Position numbers and translations under genes: made by a program | Source: Cupriavidus sp. MP-37 | Lineage (GTDB): Bacteria; Pseudomonadota; Gammaproteobacteria; Burkholderiales; Burkholderiaceae | Reading direction: 5' to 3' | Length of the DNA: 64,000 nt | Assembly (NCBI RefSeq): GCF_020618415.1 | Contig: NZ_CP085345.1 | Coordinates: forward strand, 124,001-188,000 | Shown: in pieces, positions 37,649 to 45,503 of the stretch | Position numbering within the stretch: the first letter of the stretch is position 1 | How the letters are laid out: every line of letters starts with the position of its first letter | Notes under the pieces: model-generated | The model's input: only the letters and a program-made list of their open reading frames with translations | Databases searched by the model: none | What the model was told of the DNA's origin: nothing

Positions 37649-39070
37649 TCAGCCGGTCACGGTCTTGGTTTCAAGGAACTCGGCGATGCCTTCGGGGCCG
37701 TACTCGCGGCCGTTGCCGGAAGCCTTGTAGCCGCCGAACGGCGCGGTGATATCCATCATCGCGCCATTGATGCGCACGTTGCCGGCGCGCAGCCGCGCCG
37801 CCAGCCTGCGCGCGCGCGCCGGGTCGGACGAGGCGACATAGGCGGCCAGGCCGAAGTCCGTGTCGTTGGCGATGGCGACGGCTTCCTCTTCGCTGTCATA
37901 CGGCAACAGGCACAGCACCGGCCCGAAGATTTCCTCGCGGGCAATGGCCATGTCATTGCGCACATCGGCAAAGATGGTCGGGCGGGCATAGAAACCGCGC
38001 TCGATGCCGTCCGGACGGCCCGGGCCGCCGGCCGCCAGCCGCGCGCCTTCCTCGATGCCGATCCCGATCAGGCGCTGCACCTTGTCATACTGGCCGCGGT
38101 TGGAGATCGGGCCCATCCTGGTCTCGGGATCGGACGGGTCGCCGACCTTCACCGCATTGGCGACCGCCGCCGCGATCTGTACCGCCTCCTCGTAGCGCGC
38201 GCGCGGCACCAGCACGCGCGTGGGCGCCACGCAGGTCTGGCCGGAATTGACCATGCACTGGGACACGCCGCTGGTCACCGCGGCCTGCAAGTCGGCATCG
38301 TCGAGGATGATCAGCGGCGACTTGCCGCCCAGTTCCTGCGCCACGCGCTTGACCGTGGGCGCGGCGCTGATGGCCACTTCCACGCCGGCGCGGGTCGAGC
38401 CGGTGATCGACACCATGTCGACGTCGCGATGCGACGACAGCGCGGCGCCCACCACGCGGCCTTCGCCATAGATCATGTTGAACACGCCCGGCGGCGTGCC
38501 GGCGGCATCCATGATCTCGGCAAAGATCTGCGCGTCCAGCGGCGCGATCTCCGATGGCTTGAGCACCACCGTGCAGCCCGCCGCCAGCGCCGGCGCCACC
38601 TTGGCCGCGATCTGGTTCAGCGGCCAGTTCCATGGTGTGATCAGCGCGGCCACGCCGATGGCTTCGCGCAACACCTGGCTCTTGCCGCGCGGGCTTTCGA
38701 AGGCAAAGTCGCGCAGCGCCTGCAGCGTTGCCTGCAGCTGCGCCAGCCCGATGGCGGCCTGCAGGTTGGTGGCCAGCGTGATCGGCGCGCCGATCTCCTG
38801 GCGCACCGCCTGCGCCAGCTCGGGCAGGCGCGCCTGGTAGGCGGCGATGATGCGCTCGAGCAGCGCGATCCGCATGTCGCGGGTGGATACCGACCACGCG
38901 GGGAAGGCCTCGCGCGCGGCGGCGACGGCGCGGTCCACGTCGGCGGCGGTGCCCATGGCGAGCTGGCCCGCGACCGCTTCGGTGGCCGGGTCGATGAGGT
39001 CGGCCCGGGTGGCGCCCTCGGCGGGCTGCACCCATTGGCCCTGGATATAGAACTTGTCGACGCTATGCAT
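37649..39070 (-). CDS. Aldehyde dehydrogenase family protein
   Basis: 473 residues with all ALDH landmarks: NWPLNQIAAKVAPAL, ITGSTRAGVEVA (cofactor loop), Glu in AQELGGKSPLIIL and catalytic Cys in NSGQTCVAPTRVLV. It oxidises an aldehyde to the acid with NAD(P). Last gene of the GMC oxidoreductase - TauD dioxygenase - ALDH operon (30 bp after the dioxygenase stop), so its substrate is probably the aldehyde produced by the GMC enzyme. The specific aldehyde is unknown. Confidence 0.9.
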   Translation of the reverse strand: MHSVDKFYIQGQWVQPAEGATRADLIDPATEAVAGQLAMGTAADVDRAVAAAREAFPAWSVSTRDMRIALLERIIAAYQARLPELAQAVRQEIGAPITLATNLQAAIGLAQLQATLQALRDFAFESPRGKSQVLREAIGVAALITPWNWPLNQIAAKVAPALAAGCTVVLKPSEIAPLDAQIFAEIMDAAGTPPGVFNMIYGEGRVVGAALSSHRDVDMVSITGSTRAGVEVAISAAPTVKRVAQELGGKSPLIILDDADLQAAVTSGVSQCMVNSGQTCVAPTRVLVPRARYEEAVQIAAAVANAVKVGDPSDPETRMGPISNRGQYDKVQRLIGIGIEEGARLAAGGPGRPDGIERGFYARPTIFADVRNDMAIAREEIFGPVLCLLPYDSEEEAVAIANDTDFGLAAYVASSDPARARRLAARLRAGNVRINGAMMDITAPFGGYKASGNGREYGPEGIAEFLETKTVTG

Positions 39071-39100
39071 GTCCGCTTGCCTCGTTGGGTTGGTGCCGGC

Positions 39101-40012
39101 TCAGACCGGACGGTCGCCGATGATGGTGGCGCGGTTCATGTGGCGCACCGCGGGGAAGTAGTCCTGCACGGCGTAATGCTGCGTGGAGCGGTTGTCCCAC
39201 AGCGCGATCGTGTCGGGCTGCCAGCGCAGCCGCACCTGGTATTCGGGCGCGGCAGCCTGGCGGTACAGGTATTGCATCAGGTCCAGTTCGGCTGGCCGGA
39301 AATCGGAACCGAAGCGGTACGGCTGTTCCTTGGCGAAGTTGGCGAAATGCGTGGTGAAGGCTTCGTTGACGAACAGGATCTTCTCGCCGGTTTCCGGATG
39401 GGTGCGTACCACCGGATGCACCATGGGCGGATACTTGGCGCGCATCTCGGCGTATTTTTCCTCACTCAGCGCGGTGCCGAATGCCGGCATGGCGTCGTGC
39501 ACCGCCTTCAGATTGGCGATGCGGTCCTTCATCTCCTGCGGCAGGTTGTCGTAGGCCGCGGCCATGTTGATCCAGATGGTGTCGCCGCCAACCTCCGGGC
39601 ACTCCAGGCAGCGCAGCATCGAGCCCATCGACGGGATCTCGCGCCACGACACATCGGAGTGGTACAGGTTCTCGCGGCCGCGGGTCTTGTCGTTGCGGCC
39701 GAACACCACCAGTTCCGGATGCTCGGGATGGTTGGTGAACATCGGGTGGACTTCGAGTTCGCCGAAGCGCCGCGCCACCGCAACGTGCTGGGCCGGCGTG
39801 ATGGCCTGGTTGCGGAAGAACAGGACCTTGTACTTCAGCAGTGCGCGGCGCAGCGAGAGATAGGTGTCGTGGTCGAAGTCCTCGCGGAAATCGATGCCCT
39901 CGACCTCGGCGCCGATGGTCGGCGTGCAGCGGCGCACGGTAAAGGGAAACGGTTCCTGCTCCAGCTCGCGGTAGGCTTGCGGGCTGATGCTGGCGGCTGT
40001 GGTGGCTTGCAT
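39101..40012 (-). CDS. TauD/TfdA-family 2-oxoglutarate-dependent dioxygenase
   Basis: 303 residues. The iron ligands are His and Asp of LYHSDVSWREIPSMGSML and the distal His in WDNRSTQHYAVQDY; the 2-oxoglutarate-binding Arg lies in the segment VRHMNRATIIGD. Further family motifs are LLKYKVLFFRNQAIT and HPVVRTHPETGEKILFVNEA. It couples 2-oxoglutarate decarboxylation to hydroxylation of a substrate such as a sulfonate, aryloxyacetate or quaternary amine. It lies between GMC oxidoreductase and ALDH genes, suggesting a three-step oxidative route. Ribosome site AAGGAGACAACC. Confidence 0.9.
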   Translation of the reverse strand: MQATTAASISPQAYRELEQEPFPFTVRRCTPTIGAEVEGIDFREDFDHDTYLSLRRALLKYKVLFFRNQAITPAQHVAVARRFGELEVHPMFTNHPEHPELVVFGRNDKTRGRENLYHSDVSWREIPSMGSMLRCLECPEVGGDTIWINMAAAYDNLPQEMKDRIANLKAVHDAMPAFGTALSEEKYAEMRAKYPPMVHPVVRTHPETGEKILFVNEAFTTHFANFAKEQPYRFGSDFRPAELDLMQYLYRQAAAPEYQVRLRWQPDTIALWDNRSTQHYAVQDYFPAVRHMNRATIIGDRPV

Positions 40013-40051
40013 GGTTGTCTCCTTGAAGTGTGGTGTGCCAATGCAGGGGGC

Positions 40052-41722
40052 TTAGCGGAGCGCGGCCTTGATCAGGTCCGCGGCCTTCTCGCCGATCATG
40101 ATGGCCGGCGCGTTGGTGTTGCCGCCGACCAGGGTCGGCATGATCGAGGCATCGGCGACGCGCAGGCCCTGCACGCCGCGCACGCGCAGTTCCGGGTCGA
40201 CCACCGCCATGTCGTCGACGCCCATCTTGCAGGTGCCGACCGGGTGGTAGACCGTATCGGCATGGTTGCGCACGAAGTCCTGGATTGCCGCCTCGTTGCT
40301 GCTGTCGGGGCCGAAGGCGTCGGTCAGTATCTCGCGCCCGCCGTGCTGCGCCAGCGCGGGCTGGGCAAAGATGCGGCGAATCGCGCGCACCCCTTCGACC
40401 ATGCCGGCCATGTCTTCCTCGGCCGAAAGAAAACGCGGGTCGATCAGCGGCGCGTCGCGCATGTCGGCGCTGCGCAGGCGCACGTGGCCGCGGCTCTTCG
40501 GGCGCAGCACGCAGGCATGGCAGGAATAGCCGTGGCCGAGATTGCCCAGGTTGCGGTTACCCAGCAGCGCTACCGCGAAGTGCAGCTGCACGTCGGGAAT
40601 CTCCAGTTCGGGACGGCTGCGCAGGAACGCGCCGGCCTCGGCAATATTGGATGTGACCATGCCGGTGCGGGTGCGCCGGTAGCGCATCACCTCGCGCGCC
40701 AGCCGCAGCATGCCGCGTCCGGTCTTGCCGAACAGCTCGGTGGTCTGCAGCTGCTTGTTGACGATGATGTCGAGGTGGTCCTGCAGGTTTTCGCCCACGC
40801 CCGGCAACTCATGGACCACGTCGACGCCGACTTCGCGCAGGTGCGCGGCCGGGCCGATGCCGGAGGCCAGCAGCAGCTGCGGCGAATTGAAGGCGCCGCC
40901 GCTGACCACGATCTCGCGCCGCGCGCGCAGCACCTGCACGGTGCCGCCGCGGACCACCTCCACGCCGGTCGCGCGCTTGCCGTCGAACACGATGCGCAGC
41001 GCCTGCGTATCGGTCATCACCGCCAGTCCGCGGCGGCCACCATTCAGCGCTGAATCGGCGGCGTTGCCGCTGTGCAGGTAGGCCCGCGCCGCGTTCCAGC
41101 GCTCGCCGTTGCGCTGCGTCACCTGGTACAGGCCCGCGCCCTCCTGGGTGGCGCCGTTGAAGTCGTCGTTGCGCGGCAGTCCGGCCTGGATCGCCGCCTC
41201 GACGAAGCGCTGCGCGAACGGGTTGGGCGAGCGCAGGTCGCTGACGTGCAGCGGTCCGTCGTCGCCATGCAGCGGATCGTGCTTGCCGCCCAGCCGGGGA
41301 TTGCGCTCGCTGCGGCGGAAGTAGGGCAGTACGTCGTCGAAACCCCAGCCGCGGCAGCCCAGCGCAGCCCAGTCGTCATAGTCGCGCCGGTGGCCGCGGA
41401 TATAGACCATGCCGTTGATCGAGGAGCTGCCGCCCAGGCCACGCCCGCGCGGCTGGTAGGAGCGGCGGCCGTTCAGGCCCGGCTGCGGCTCGGTGTAGTA
41501 GGCGTAGTTGCGCGGCCCGGCCTTGCGTACCACGGCGGCGATGCCGACCGGCGCCCAGATCGCGTAATGATGGTCATGCGGGCCGGCCTCGAGCAGCGCC
41601 ACGGTGATGCCGGCATCCTCGGCCAGGCGCGCGGCGACGGCACAGCCCGCCGATCCGGCGCCGATGACGATGTAGTCGAACTCCGCCGGCGCGCTGGCGG
41701 TGTCATTTGCCCTGGTTTTCAA
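40052..41722 (-). CDS. GMC-family FAD alcohol dehydrogenase (choline dehydrogenase-like), TTG start
   Basis: 556 residues. FAD-binding DYIVIGAGSAGCAVAARLAE at the N-terminus, GMC signatures GRGLGGSSSINGMVYIRGHR and GGAFNSPQLLLASGIGP, and an active-site His in YHPVGTCKMG with the second site in GGNTNAPAIMIGEKAADLI. It oxidises an alcohol, possibly choline-like, to an aldehyde and probably passes electrons to the quinone pool. No in-frame ATG precedes the FAD motif. The TTG at 41720-41722 lies nine bases after GGAG and is my choice; another TTG at 41749 is less well placed. First gene of the operon facing the GntR gene. Confidence 0.88.
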   Translation of the reverse strand: MKTRANDTASAPAEFDYIVIGAGSAGCAVAARLAEDAGITVALLEAGPHDHHYAIWAPVGIAAVVRKAGPRNYAYYTEPQPGLNGRRSYQPRGRGLGGSSSINGMVYIRGHRRDYDDWAALGCRGWGFDDVLPYFRRSERNPRLGGKHDPLHGDDGPLHVSDLRSPNPFAQRFVEAAIQAGLPRNDDFNGATQEGAGLYQVTQRNGERWNAARAYLHSGNAADSALNGGRRGLAVMTDTQALRIVFDGKRATGVEVVRGGTVQVLRARREIVVSGGAFNSPQLLLASGIGPAAHLREVGVDVVHELPGVGENLQDHLDIIVNKQLQTTELFGKTGRGMLRLAREVMRYRRTRTGMVTSNIAEAGAFLRSRPELEIPDVQLHFAVALLGNRNLGNLGHGYSCHACVLRPKSRGHVRLRSADMRDAPLIDPRFLSAEEDMAGMVEGVRAIRRIFAQPALAQHGGREILTDAFGPDSSNEAAIQDFVRNHADTVYHPVGTCKMGVDDMAVVDPELRVRGVQGLRVADASIMPTLVGGNTNAPAIMIGEKAADLIKAALR

Positions 41723-41800
41723 TTGCAGTGTCTCCTGAGTGGCCAGCAAGCGGGGATGGTGCGGGGCGCAAGTTCGCTGGTGACGTCGGATACTGCCATT

Positions 41801-41816
41801 ACCTGTTATAACAGGT
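41801..41816. promoter_or_regulatory. GntR operator 1
   Basis: ACCTGTTATAACAGGT is a perfect 16-bp palindrome with the GT-N4-AC core typical of HutC-type GntR regulators. It lies between the divergent GMC operon and the GntR gene, 85 bp before the GMC start. A TTGACC box on the minus strand overlaps its right edge, so binding would block the GMC operon promoter. Confidence 0.65.
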
Positions 41817-41834
41817 CAATAGGTTAAGGCGCTG

Positions 41835-41854
41835 CCTGTCATGACAGGTATAAT
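41835..41854 (+). promoter_or_regulatory. GntR operator 2 overlapping a TATAAT box
   Basis: CCTGTCATGACAGG (41835-41848) is a second perfect palindrome with the same half-site CCTGT. It is followed at once by TATAAT at 41849-41854, a consensus -10 for the GntR gene (the -35 region is poor). The arrangement predicts autorepression. The ATG inside this palindrome lies upstream of the transcription start and so cannot be the GntR start codon. Confidence 0.6.
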
Positions 41855-41897
41855 CCGTGCCACTCAGTCAGGAGCCGCCGGCCGTGGCGGAACACAC

Positions 41898-42608
41898 GTG
41901 GCGCTGCCCAGGTTCAAAGAGATCGAAACCGAGATTCGCCAGCGGATCGCCAGCAATACATGGGGCCCGGGCGCTAAGCTGCCGTCCGAGGCCGAGCTGA
42001 TGGCGGAATTCGCCGTCAGCCGCATCACCGTGCGGCAGGCCTTGTCCGGCCTGCACAACGCCGGCCTCATCGAAAAAGTGAATGGCAAGGGCAGTTTCGT
42101 CACGCGGCCGGCCGACACGCCCAGCCTGGGCGCACTGACCGGCTTCTATGAGACCGGGCGCGCCCGCGGCCAGTTGGCCTACGGCAAGCTGGCTTCGGTG
42201 CGCCTGCTGCGGGCGCCGCCGCATGTCGCGGCAGCGTTGAGCCTGCAACCCGGCGAGAAGGTGCTGAGCGTCGCCACGGTGCGCTACTGGGACGATGTTG
42301 CGGTCGCCTATTTCAACCTGATGGGTCCCGAGCCGCTGATGCGCCGCCTGGTGCAGGAAGACGTCGAGACCAACGACGCCATGGCGCTGTTCGAAAGCCG
42401 GCTGGGGTATCGCTTTCGCGACGTGGCGATGGAGGCCAGCGCGATCCCGGCGCCCGCCGACGTGGCCCGCAAGCTTGACGTTGCCGAAGGGGTGCCGTTG
42501 TTGCGCCTGCGCTGCACGCCTTACGACATCGAAGGCACGCCGCTGTTTTGCGCGGAGCTGCTGTTCCGCCCGGACCGCTACGCCTACAAGTGGACGCTGA
42601 CGCGATAA
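41898..42608 (+). CDS. GntR-family regulator, HutC/FarR type
   Basis: 236 residues. The N-terminal winged helix (FKEIETEIRQRIASNTWGPG; PSEAELMAEFAVSRITVRQA) and UTRA ligand domain (LLRAPPHVAAALSLQPGEKV; ending DRYAYKWTLTR) place it in the HutC subfamily. I used the GTG at 41898, because the only upstream ATG (41841) sits inside operator 2 and before the TATAAT box. Transcribed away from the GMC-TauD-ALDH operon, it probably represses both itself and that operon until a pathway metabolite binds. Confidence 0.87.
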   Translation: MALPRFKEIETEIRQRIASNTWGPGAKLPSEAELMAEFAVSRITVRQALSGLHNAGLIEKVNGKGSFVTRPADTPSLGALTGFYETGRARGQLAYGKLASVRLLRAPPHVAAALSLQPGEKVLSVATVRYWDDVAVAYFNLMGPEPLMRRLVQEDVETNDAMALFESRLGYRFRDVAMEASAIPAPADVARKLDVAEGVPLLRLRCTPYDIEGTPLFCAELLFRPDRYAYKWTLTR

Positions 42609-42656
42609 AGTGTCGCGTCGACGGCCCCGATGCCGTGGCCCCCAGGTACCCGCACG

Positions 42657-42667
42657 GTAACTTTTAC
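42657..42667 (-). promoter_or_regulatory. A-rich element, candidate enhancer site
   Basis: On the minus strand GTAAAAGTTAC fits GTAAAARYTRC exactly. It is also part of an imperfect dyad (GGTAA-CTT-TTACC, 42656-42668). It lies 85 bp upstream of the -24 element at 42753, a normal enhancer distance. Confidence 0.4.
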
Positions 42668-42752
42668 CCGCCCCGCGTACTTCTTACTGCGGCGAACGCA
42701 CGGTGAGCTGCCGTGCCCGCTTCGCCGCAGCGCTGCACCCGCGCCTCCCAAT

Positions 42753-42769
42753 CTGGTACGTCAGTTGCG
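42753..42769 (+). promoter_or_regulatory. Candidate sigma-54 promoter of the lipoprotein gene
   Basis: CTGGTACGTCAGTTGCG has GG at 42755 and GC at 42767 (N10) and matches 9 of 11 positions with an intact TTGC. The predicted start near 42780 gives a leader of about 80 bases before the ATG at 42861. Confidence 0.5.
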
Positions 42770-42860
42770 TCTTCTCCAGCGCAGCGGCGCCATCGGCGCC
42801 CCGCCGGCAGGCTGCGCCATGCAGCAAGGCTTGCCGCCAACCTGCCAGATGGAGGAAAAC

Positions 42861-43109
42861 ATGAAAACACCCTTACGCATCGGCACAGCCTTGCTCGCAC
42901 TTGGCCTCCTGGCGGGTTGCACCGCCACCGGCAGCACCAGCGGCTCTGGCTCGCTATCCGGATCGGGTTCGGTGACGGAACAGAACCGCAGCCGCAGCAC
43001 GCCAGGCAGCACGTCCACCGGCACCTCCGGTGCGACCAGCACCACCAGCCCTGGCGGTACCGCCAGCGGCAGCAGCGGTGCCGCCAGCGGCTCCGGCACC
43101 GCCCGCTGA
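42861..43109 (+). CDS. Small Ser/Gly/Thr-rich lipoprotein
   Basis: 82 residues. A lipoprotein signal peptide ends in the lipobox LLAGC (Cys20). The mature part is almost entirely Ser, Gly, Thr and Ala (TGSTSGSGSLSGSGSVTEQN and similar), so it is a disordered lipid-anchored protein, probably in the outer membrane. No domain. The RBS GGAGGAAAAC is strong. Expression is probably from the sigma-54-like promoter at 42753. Function unknown; it resembles other low-complexity envelope proteins in the window. Confidence 0.75.
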   Translation: MKTPLRIGTALLALGLLAGCTATGSTSGSGSLSGSGSVTEQNRSRSTPGSTSTGTSGATSTTSPGGTASGSSGAASGSGTAR

Positions 43110-43115
43110 CGGCGG

Positions 43116-43147
43116 CGCAGCCGCCTGCGCCAGCACGGGCGGCTGCG
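43116..43147. terminator. Bidirectional hairpin terminator
   Basis: CGCAGCCGCC and GGCGGCTGCG form a 10-bp stem with a 12-base loop, between the convergent lipoprotein and host-attachment genes. No T-run. Confidence 0.45.
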
Positions 43148-43163
43148 TGGTCATGCCATCCCG

Positions 43164-43688
43164 CTAACGGTCGCGCCCGGTATTGACGCGTTCGTCGCGC
43201 CGCGCCGGCACGATGCCCTCATCGGCCAGCCGCTGCTGCAGGTCGTTGTTCGGCACGTATTTGAAATCCTTGCCGATTTCCCTGGTGACCACGTCCGTCA
43301 CGCCGGCGGGCAGGGTCTTGCGCAACAGCCCCAGGAATCGCGGCGCCGCGATCAGCGCCAGTTCGTCGAAGCGCTGCTTGTTGCGCGCATCGCCGAGGTA
43401 ATCCGCGACGCGCCGGGCAAACAGCTGCGCTTCCTGGTGCAGCTCGTCCTCGCCCGCCGAAGACGTGACCGTCGACGGTCCCACCTGGTGGGCGCCGGGA
43501 TGCCCCGCGTCGCCCTGGACGGCTGCCTGGCCGCGGCGGCCATAGGCGTCGCGGCGCAGGTCGGCGCGGTCGGCATGCGCGGCCGCGTCGGTGATTTCCT
43601 CGACGACTTCCAGCGGGGCGCTGTCGCCATGCGAGGCAAAGATGCGGGCGACGGATTCGTCCGCCACCAGGATCCAGATGTTCTTCAT
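43164..43688 (-). CDS. Host-attachment family protein (baeRF-like)
   Basis: 174 residues of the family named for attachment to host cells: MKNIWILVADESVARIFASH at the N-terminus and FARRVADYLGDARNKQRFDE, then LALIAAPRFLGLLRKTLP. The fold is related to release-factor eRF1 domains (baeRF group), so a ribosome-associated or stress role is as likely as attachment. No signal peptide, which argues against a surface adhesin. A sigma-54-like promoter lies 46 bp upstream of the ATG. It converges with the lipoprotein gene, and both carry the same promoter class and A-rich element. Confidence 0.82.
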   Translation of the reverse strand: MKNIWILVADESVARIFASHGDSAPLEVVEEITDAAAHADRADLRRDAYGRRGQAAVQGDAGHPGAHQVGPSTVTSSAGEDELHQEAQLFARRVADYLGDARNKQRFDELALIAAPRFLGLLRKTLPAGVTDVVTREIGKDFKYVPNNDLQQRLADEGIVPARRDERVNTGRDR

Positions 43689-43733
43689 GATCGCTCCGGT
43701 TGCCGGCCCGAACACAGGGCCCTCCAGCCCTGT

Positions 43734-43750
43734 TGCAAGGGATACGCCAT
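43734..43750 (-). promoter_or_regulatory. Candidate sigma-54 promoter of the host-attachment family gene
   Basis: The minus strand reads ATGGCGTATCCCTTGCA, with GG-N10-GC spacing and a perfect TTGCA -12 box; 9 of 11 positions match. The predicted start near 43722 leaves about 34 bases to the ATG at 43688. Confidence 0.5.
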
Positions 43751-43844
43751 CCGGGCCGTCGCCGGGCCGTGGCCGCGGGCGGCGGTACACGCGGCCTGAC
43801 ATGCCGGCCGCGGCACACGGTTGCAGTATCGACAGGCAAACCGT

Positions 43845-43855
43845 GCAACTTTTTC
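43845..43855 (-). promoter_or_regulatory. A-rich element, candidate enhancer site (one mismatch)
   Basis: The minus strand reads GAAAAAGTTGC, one mismatch from GTAAAARYTRC, 95 bp upstream of the sigma-54-like promoter at 43734-43750. An inverted repeat GTTGCA (43820) / TGCAAC (43844) overlaps it and could be an alternative binding site. Confidence 0.35.
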
Positions 43856-43901
43856 AGGCCAGCGGCGCCGGCCGCGCCTGGCTCAGGCGGCAGCGATCCG
43901 G

Positions 43902-45470
43902 CTACCAGACGCCGAAGAACACGCCGGCCTGCTTGTACACATTGGTCTTGGCCACGACCTCTTCGTTGGTCACCGTCACGCGCGGCTTGAGCGTGCAGAA
44001 CCAGTCCAGCAAGCGCAGCCGCATGGCGCTGCGCACGGCTTCGTGGCCTGGGTCGGCGCCAAGGTCGAAGTATTCCTGGGGGTCGTTCTGGAGATCGAAC
44101 AGCTGCGGCCGGAAGCCTTGCCAATGCACGTACTTCCAGCGCGCGTCGCGCACCATCCAGGCGCGGCATTCGCCGGGATGGCGGCCCAGCGCGACACGCG
44201 CGCCGCGATAGGCGTAGTCCAGCTCCGAGACCACGGCATCGCGCCACGCACCCGCACCGTCGCGCGCGGCGGCGCGCGTCAGGTCCAGCAGCGAGCGGCC
44301 TTCGACGCGGTGGTCGGCGGGCGGCAGGCCCAGTGCATCGAGCACCGTGGGCACCACATCGACCGCGCTGACCAGGCTGTCCTGTGCGGTGCCGCGGGTC
44401 GCATCGGCCTGCGGCGAGGGGTCGTAGACGATCAGCGGGATGTTCTGCACGGTGTCGTAGAACTGCTCCTTCTCGCCCAGCCAGTGGTCGCCCAGGAAGT
44501 CGCCATGATCGGCCGTGAAGACGATCAGCGTGTCGTCCCAGCGGCCCAGCCGCTCGAGCTGTTCCCACAGCAGCCCCAGCCGGTCGTCGATCTGCTGGAT
44601 CAGGCCCTGGTAGGCGGGGCGCACCGTGTCCGAGACCTCGGCGCGCATGAAGTTGGCGCATTCCTCCTGCGTGCGATAGGCCGACAGCACCGGATGCGGG
44701 TCTTCCAGTTCGGCGTCGTGGCGCTGCAGCGGCAGGCAGTCGTCCAGCGTATAGGCAGCGTGATACGGCGCGGGAGCGAGGTAGGGCCAGTGCGGCTTGA
44801 CCAGCGACAGGTGCAGCACCCACGGATCGTCGCCGCGCGCGGCAATGTACTGCATCGCCTGGCCGACGGTGTAGGCGGTCTCGGAATGCGGCTCGGCTAC
44901 GCGCGCCGGCAGGCCGGCATTGCGCATGTGCCAGCCCGAGACGATTTCGCCGCGCGCGTTCTCGGCGCTGATCACGTAGTCGGTCCACGGGTCGGCGCTG
45001 TCGTAGCCTTGCCGGCGCAGCCAGTCGGCATAGGCGCTGCGCGGCTCGGCGTGATGGCCGTCATGGCGGTCGACTTCGATGAAGTGGCCGCTGCGCAGCA
45101 GCGTTTCCAGCTCGGTGCCGCCGTCCAGGTGCAGCCGCTTCAGGTTGGCGTTGTCGGGCATTACGTGGGTCTTGCCCGCCAGCGCCAGCGCGCGGCCGCT
45201 GTCCTTCAGGTACTCGCCCAGCGTGACTTCGCCGACCGAAAGCGGCACGCGGTTCCAGGTGGCACCGTGGCTGCTGACATAGCGTCCGGTGTAGAAACTC
45301 ATGCGGCTGGGGCCGCAGACGCCGGAGGTGACATAGGCGCGGTCGAAGCGCACGCCGCGCGCGGCCAGGGCGTCGATATTGCGCGTGCGCAGCGTCGGAT
45401 GCCCGTAGCAACCGAGATGGTCGCGCCGCAGCTGGTCGCACATGATGAAGAGGGTGTTGCGGATCGTCAT
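43902..45470 (-). CDS. Sulfatase / phosphonate monoester hydrolase-like enzyme
   Basis: 522 residues of the type I sulfatase family. The active-site signature VCGPSRMSFYTGR has Cys52, the residue normally converted to formylglycine. Metal ligands are likely in MCDQLRRDH near the N-terminus and in FTADHGDFLGDH. The overall layout and the conserved C-terminal FDLQNDPQEYFDLG resemble phosphonate monoester hydrolases and choline-sulfatase-type enzymes. No signal peptide, so a cytoplasmic hydrolase of a sulfate or phosphonate ester. No sulfatase-maturing gene is in the window. It forms a unit with the Bug gene 33 bp upstream. Confidence 0.87.
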   Translation of the reverse strand: MTIRNTLFIMCDQLRRDHLGCYGHPTLRTRNIDALAARGVRFDRAYVTSGVCGPSRMSFYTGRYVSSHGATWNRVPLSVGEVTLGEYLKDSGRALALAGKTHVMPDNANLKRLHLDGGTELETLLRSGHFIEVDRHDGHHAEPRSAYADWLRRQGYDSADPWTDYVISAENARGEIVSGWHMRNAGLPARVAEPHSETAYTVGQAMQYIAARGDDPWVLHLSLVKPHWPYLAPAPYHAAYTLDDCLPLQRHDAELEDPHPVLSAYRTQEECANFMRAEVSDTVRPAYQGLIQQIDDRLGLLWEQLERLGRWDDTLIVFTADHGDFLGDHWLGEKEQFYDTVQNIPLIVYDPSPQADATRGTAQDSLVSAVDVVPTVLDALGLPPADHRVEGRSLLDLTRAAARDGAGAWRDAVVSELDYAYRGARVALGRHPGECRAWMVRDARWKYVHWQGFRPQLFDLQNDPQEYFDLGADPGHEAVRSAMRLRLLDWFCTLKPRVTVTNEEVVAKTNVYKQAGVFFGVW

Positions 45471-45503
45471 GGTCGTAAGGTTGCGGGAAGCCGGCTGGCG
45501 GCA

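Noticed and set aside
41841..41897. ATG start for the GntR gene
   Set aside because: It lies inside the operator palindrome and upstream of the TATAAT box, so it would not be on the transcript.
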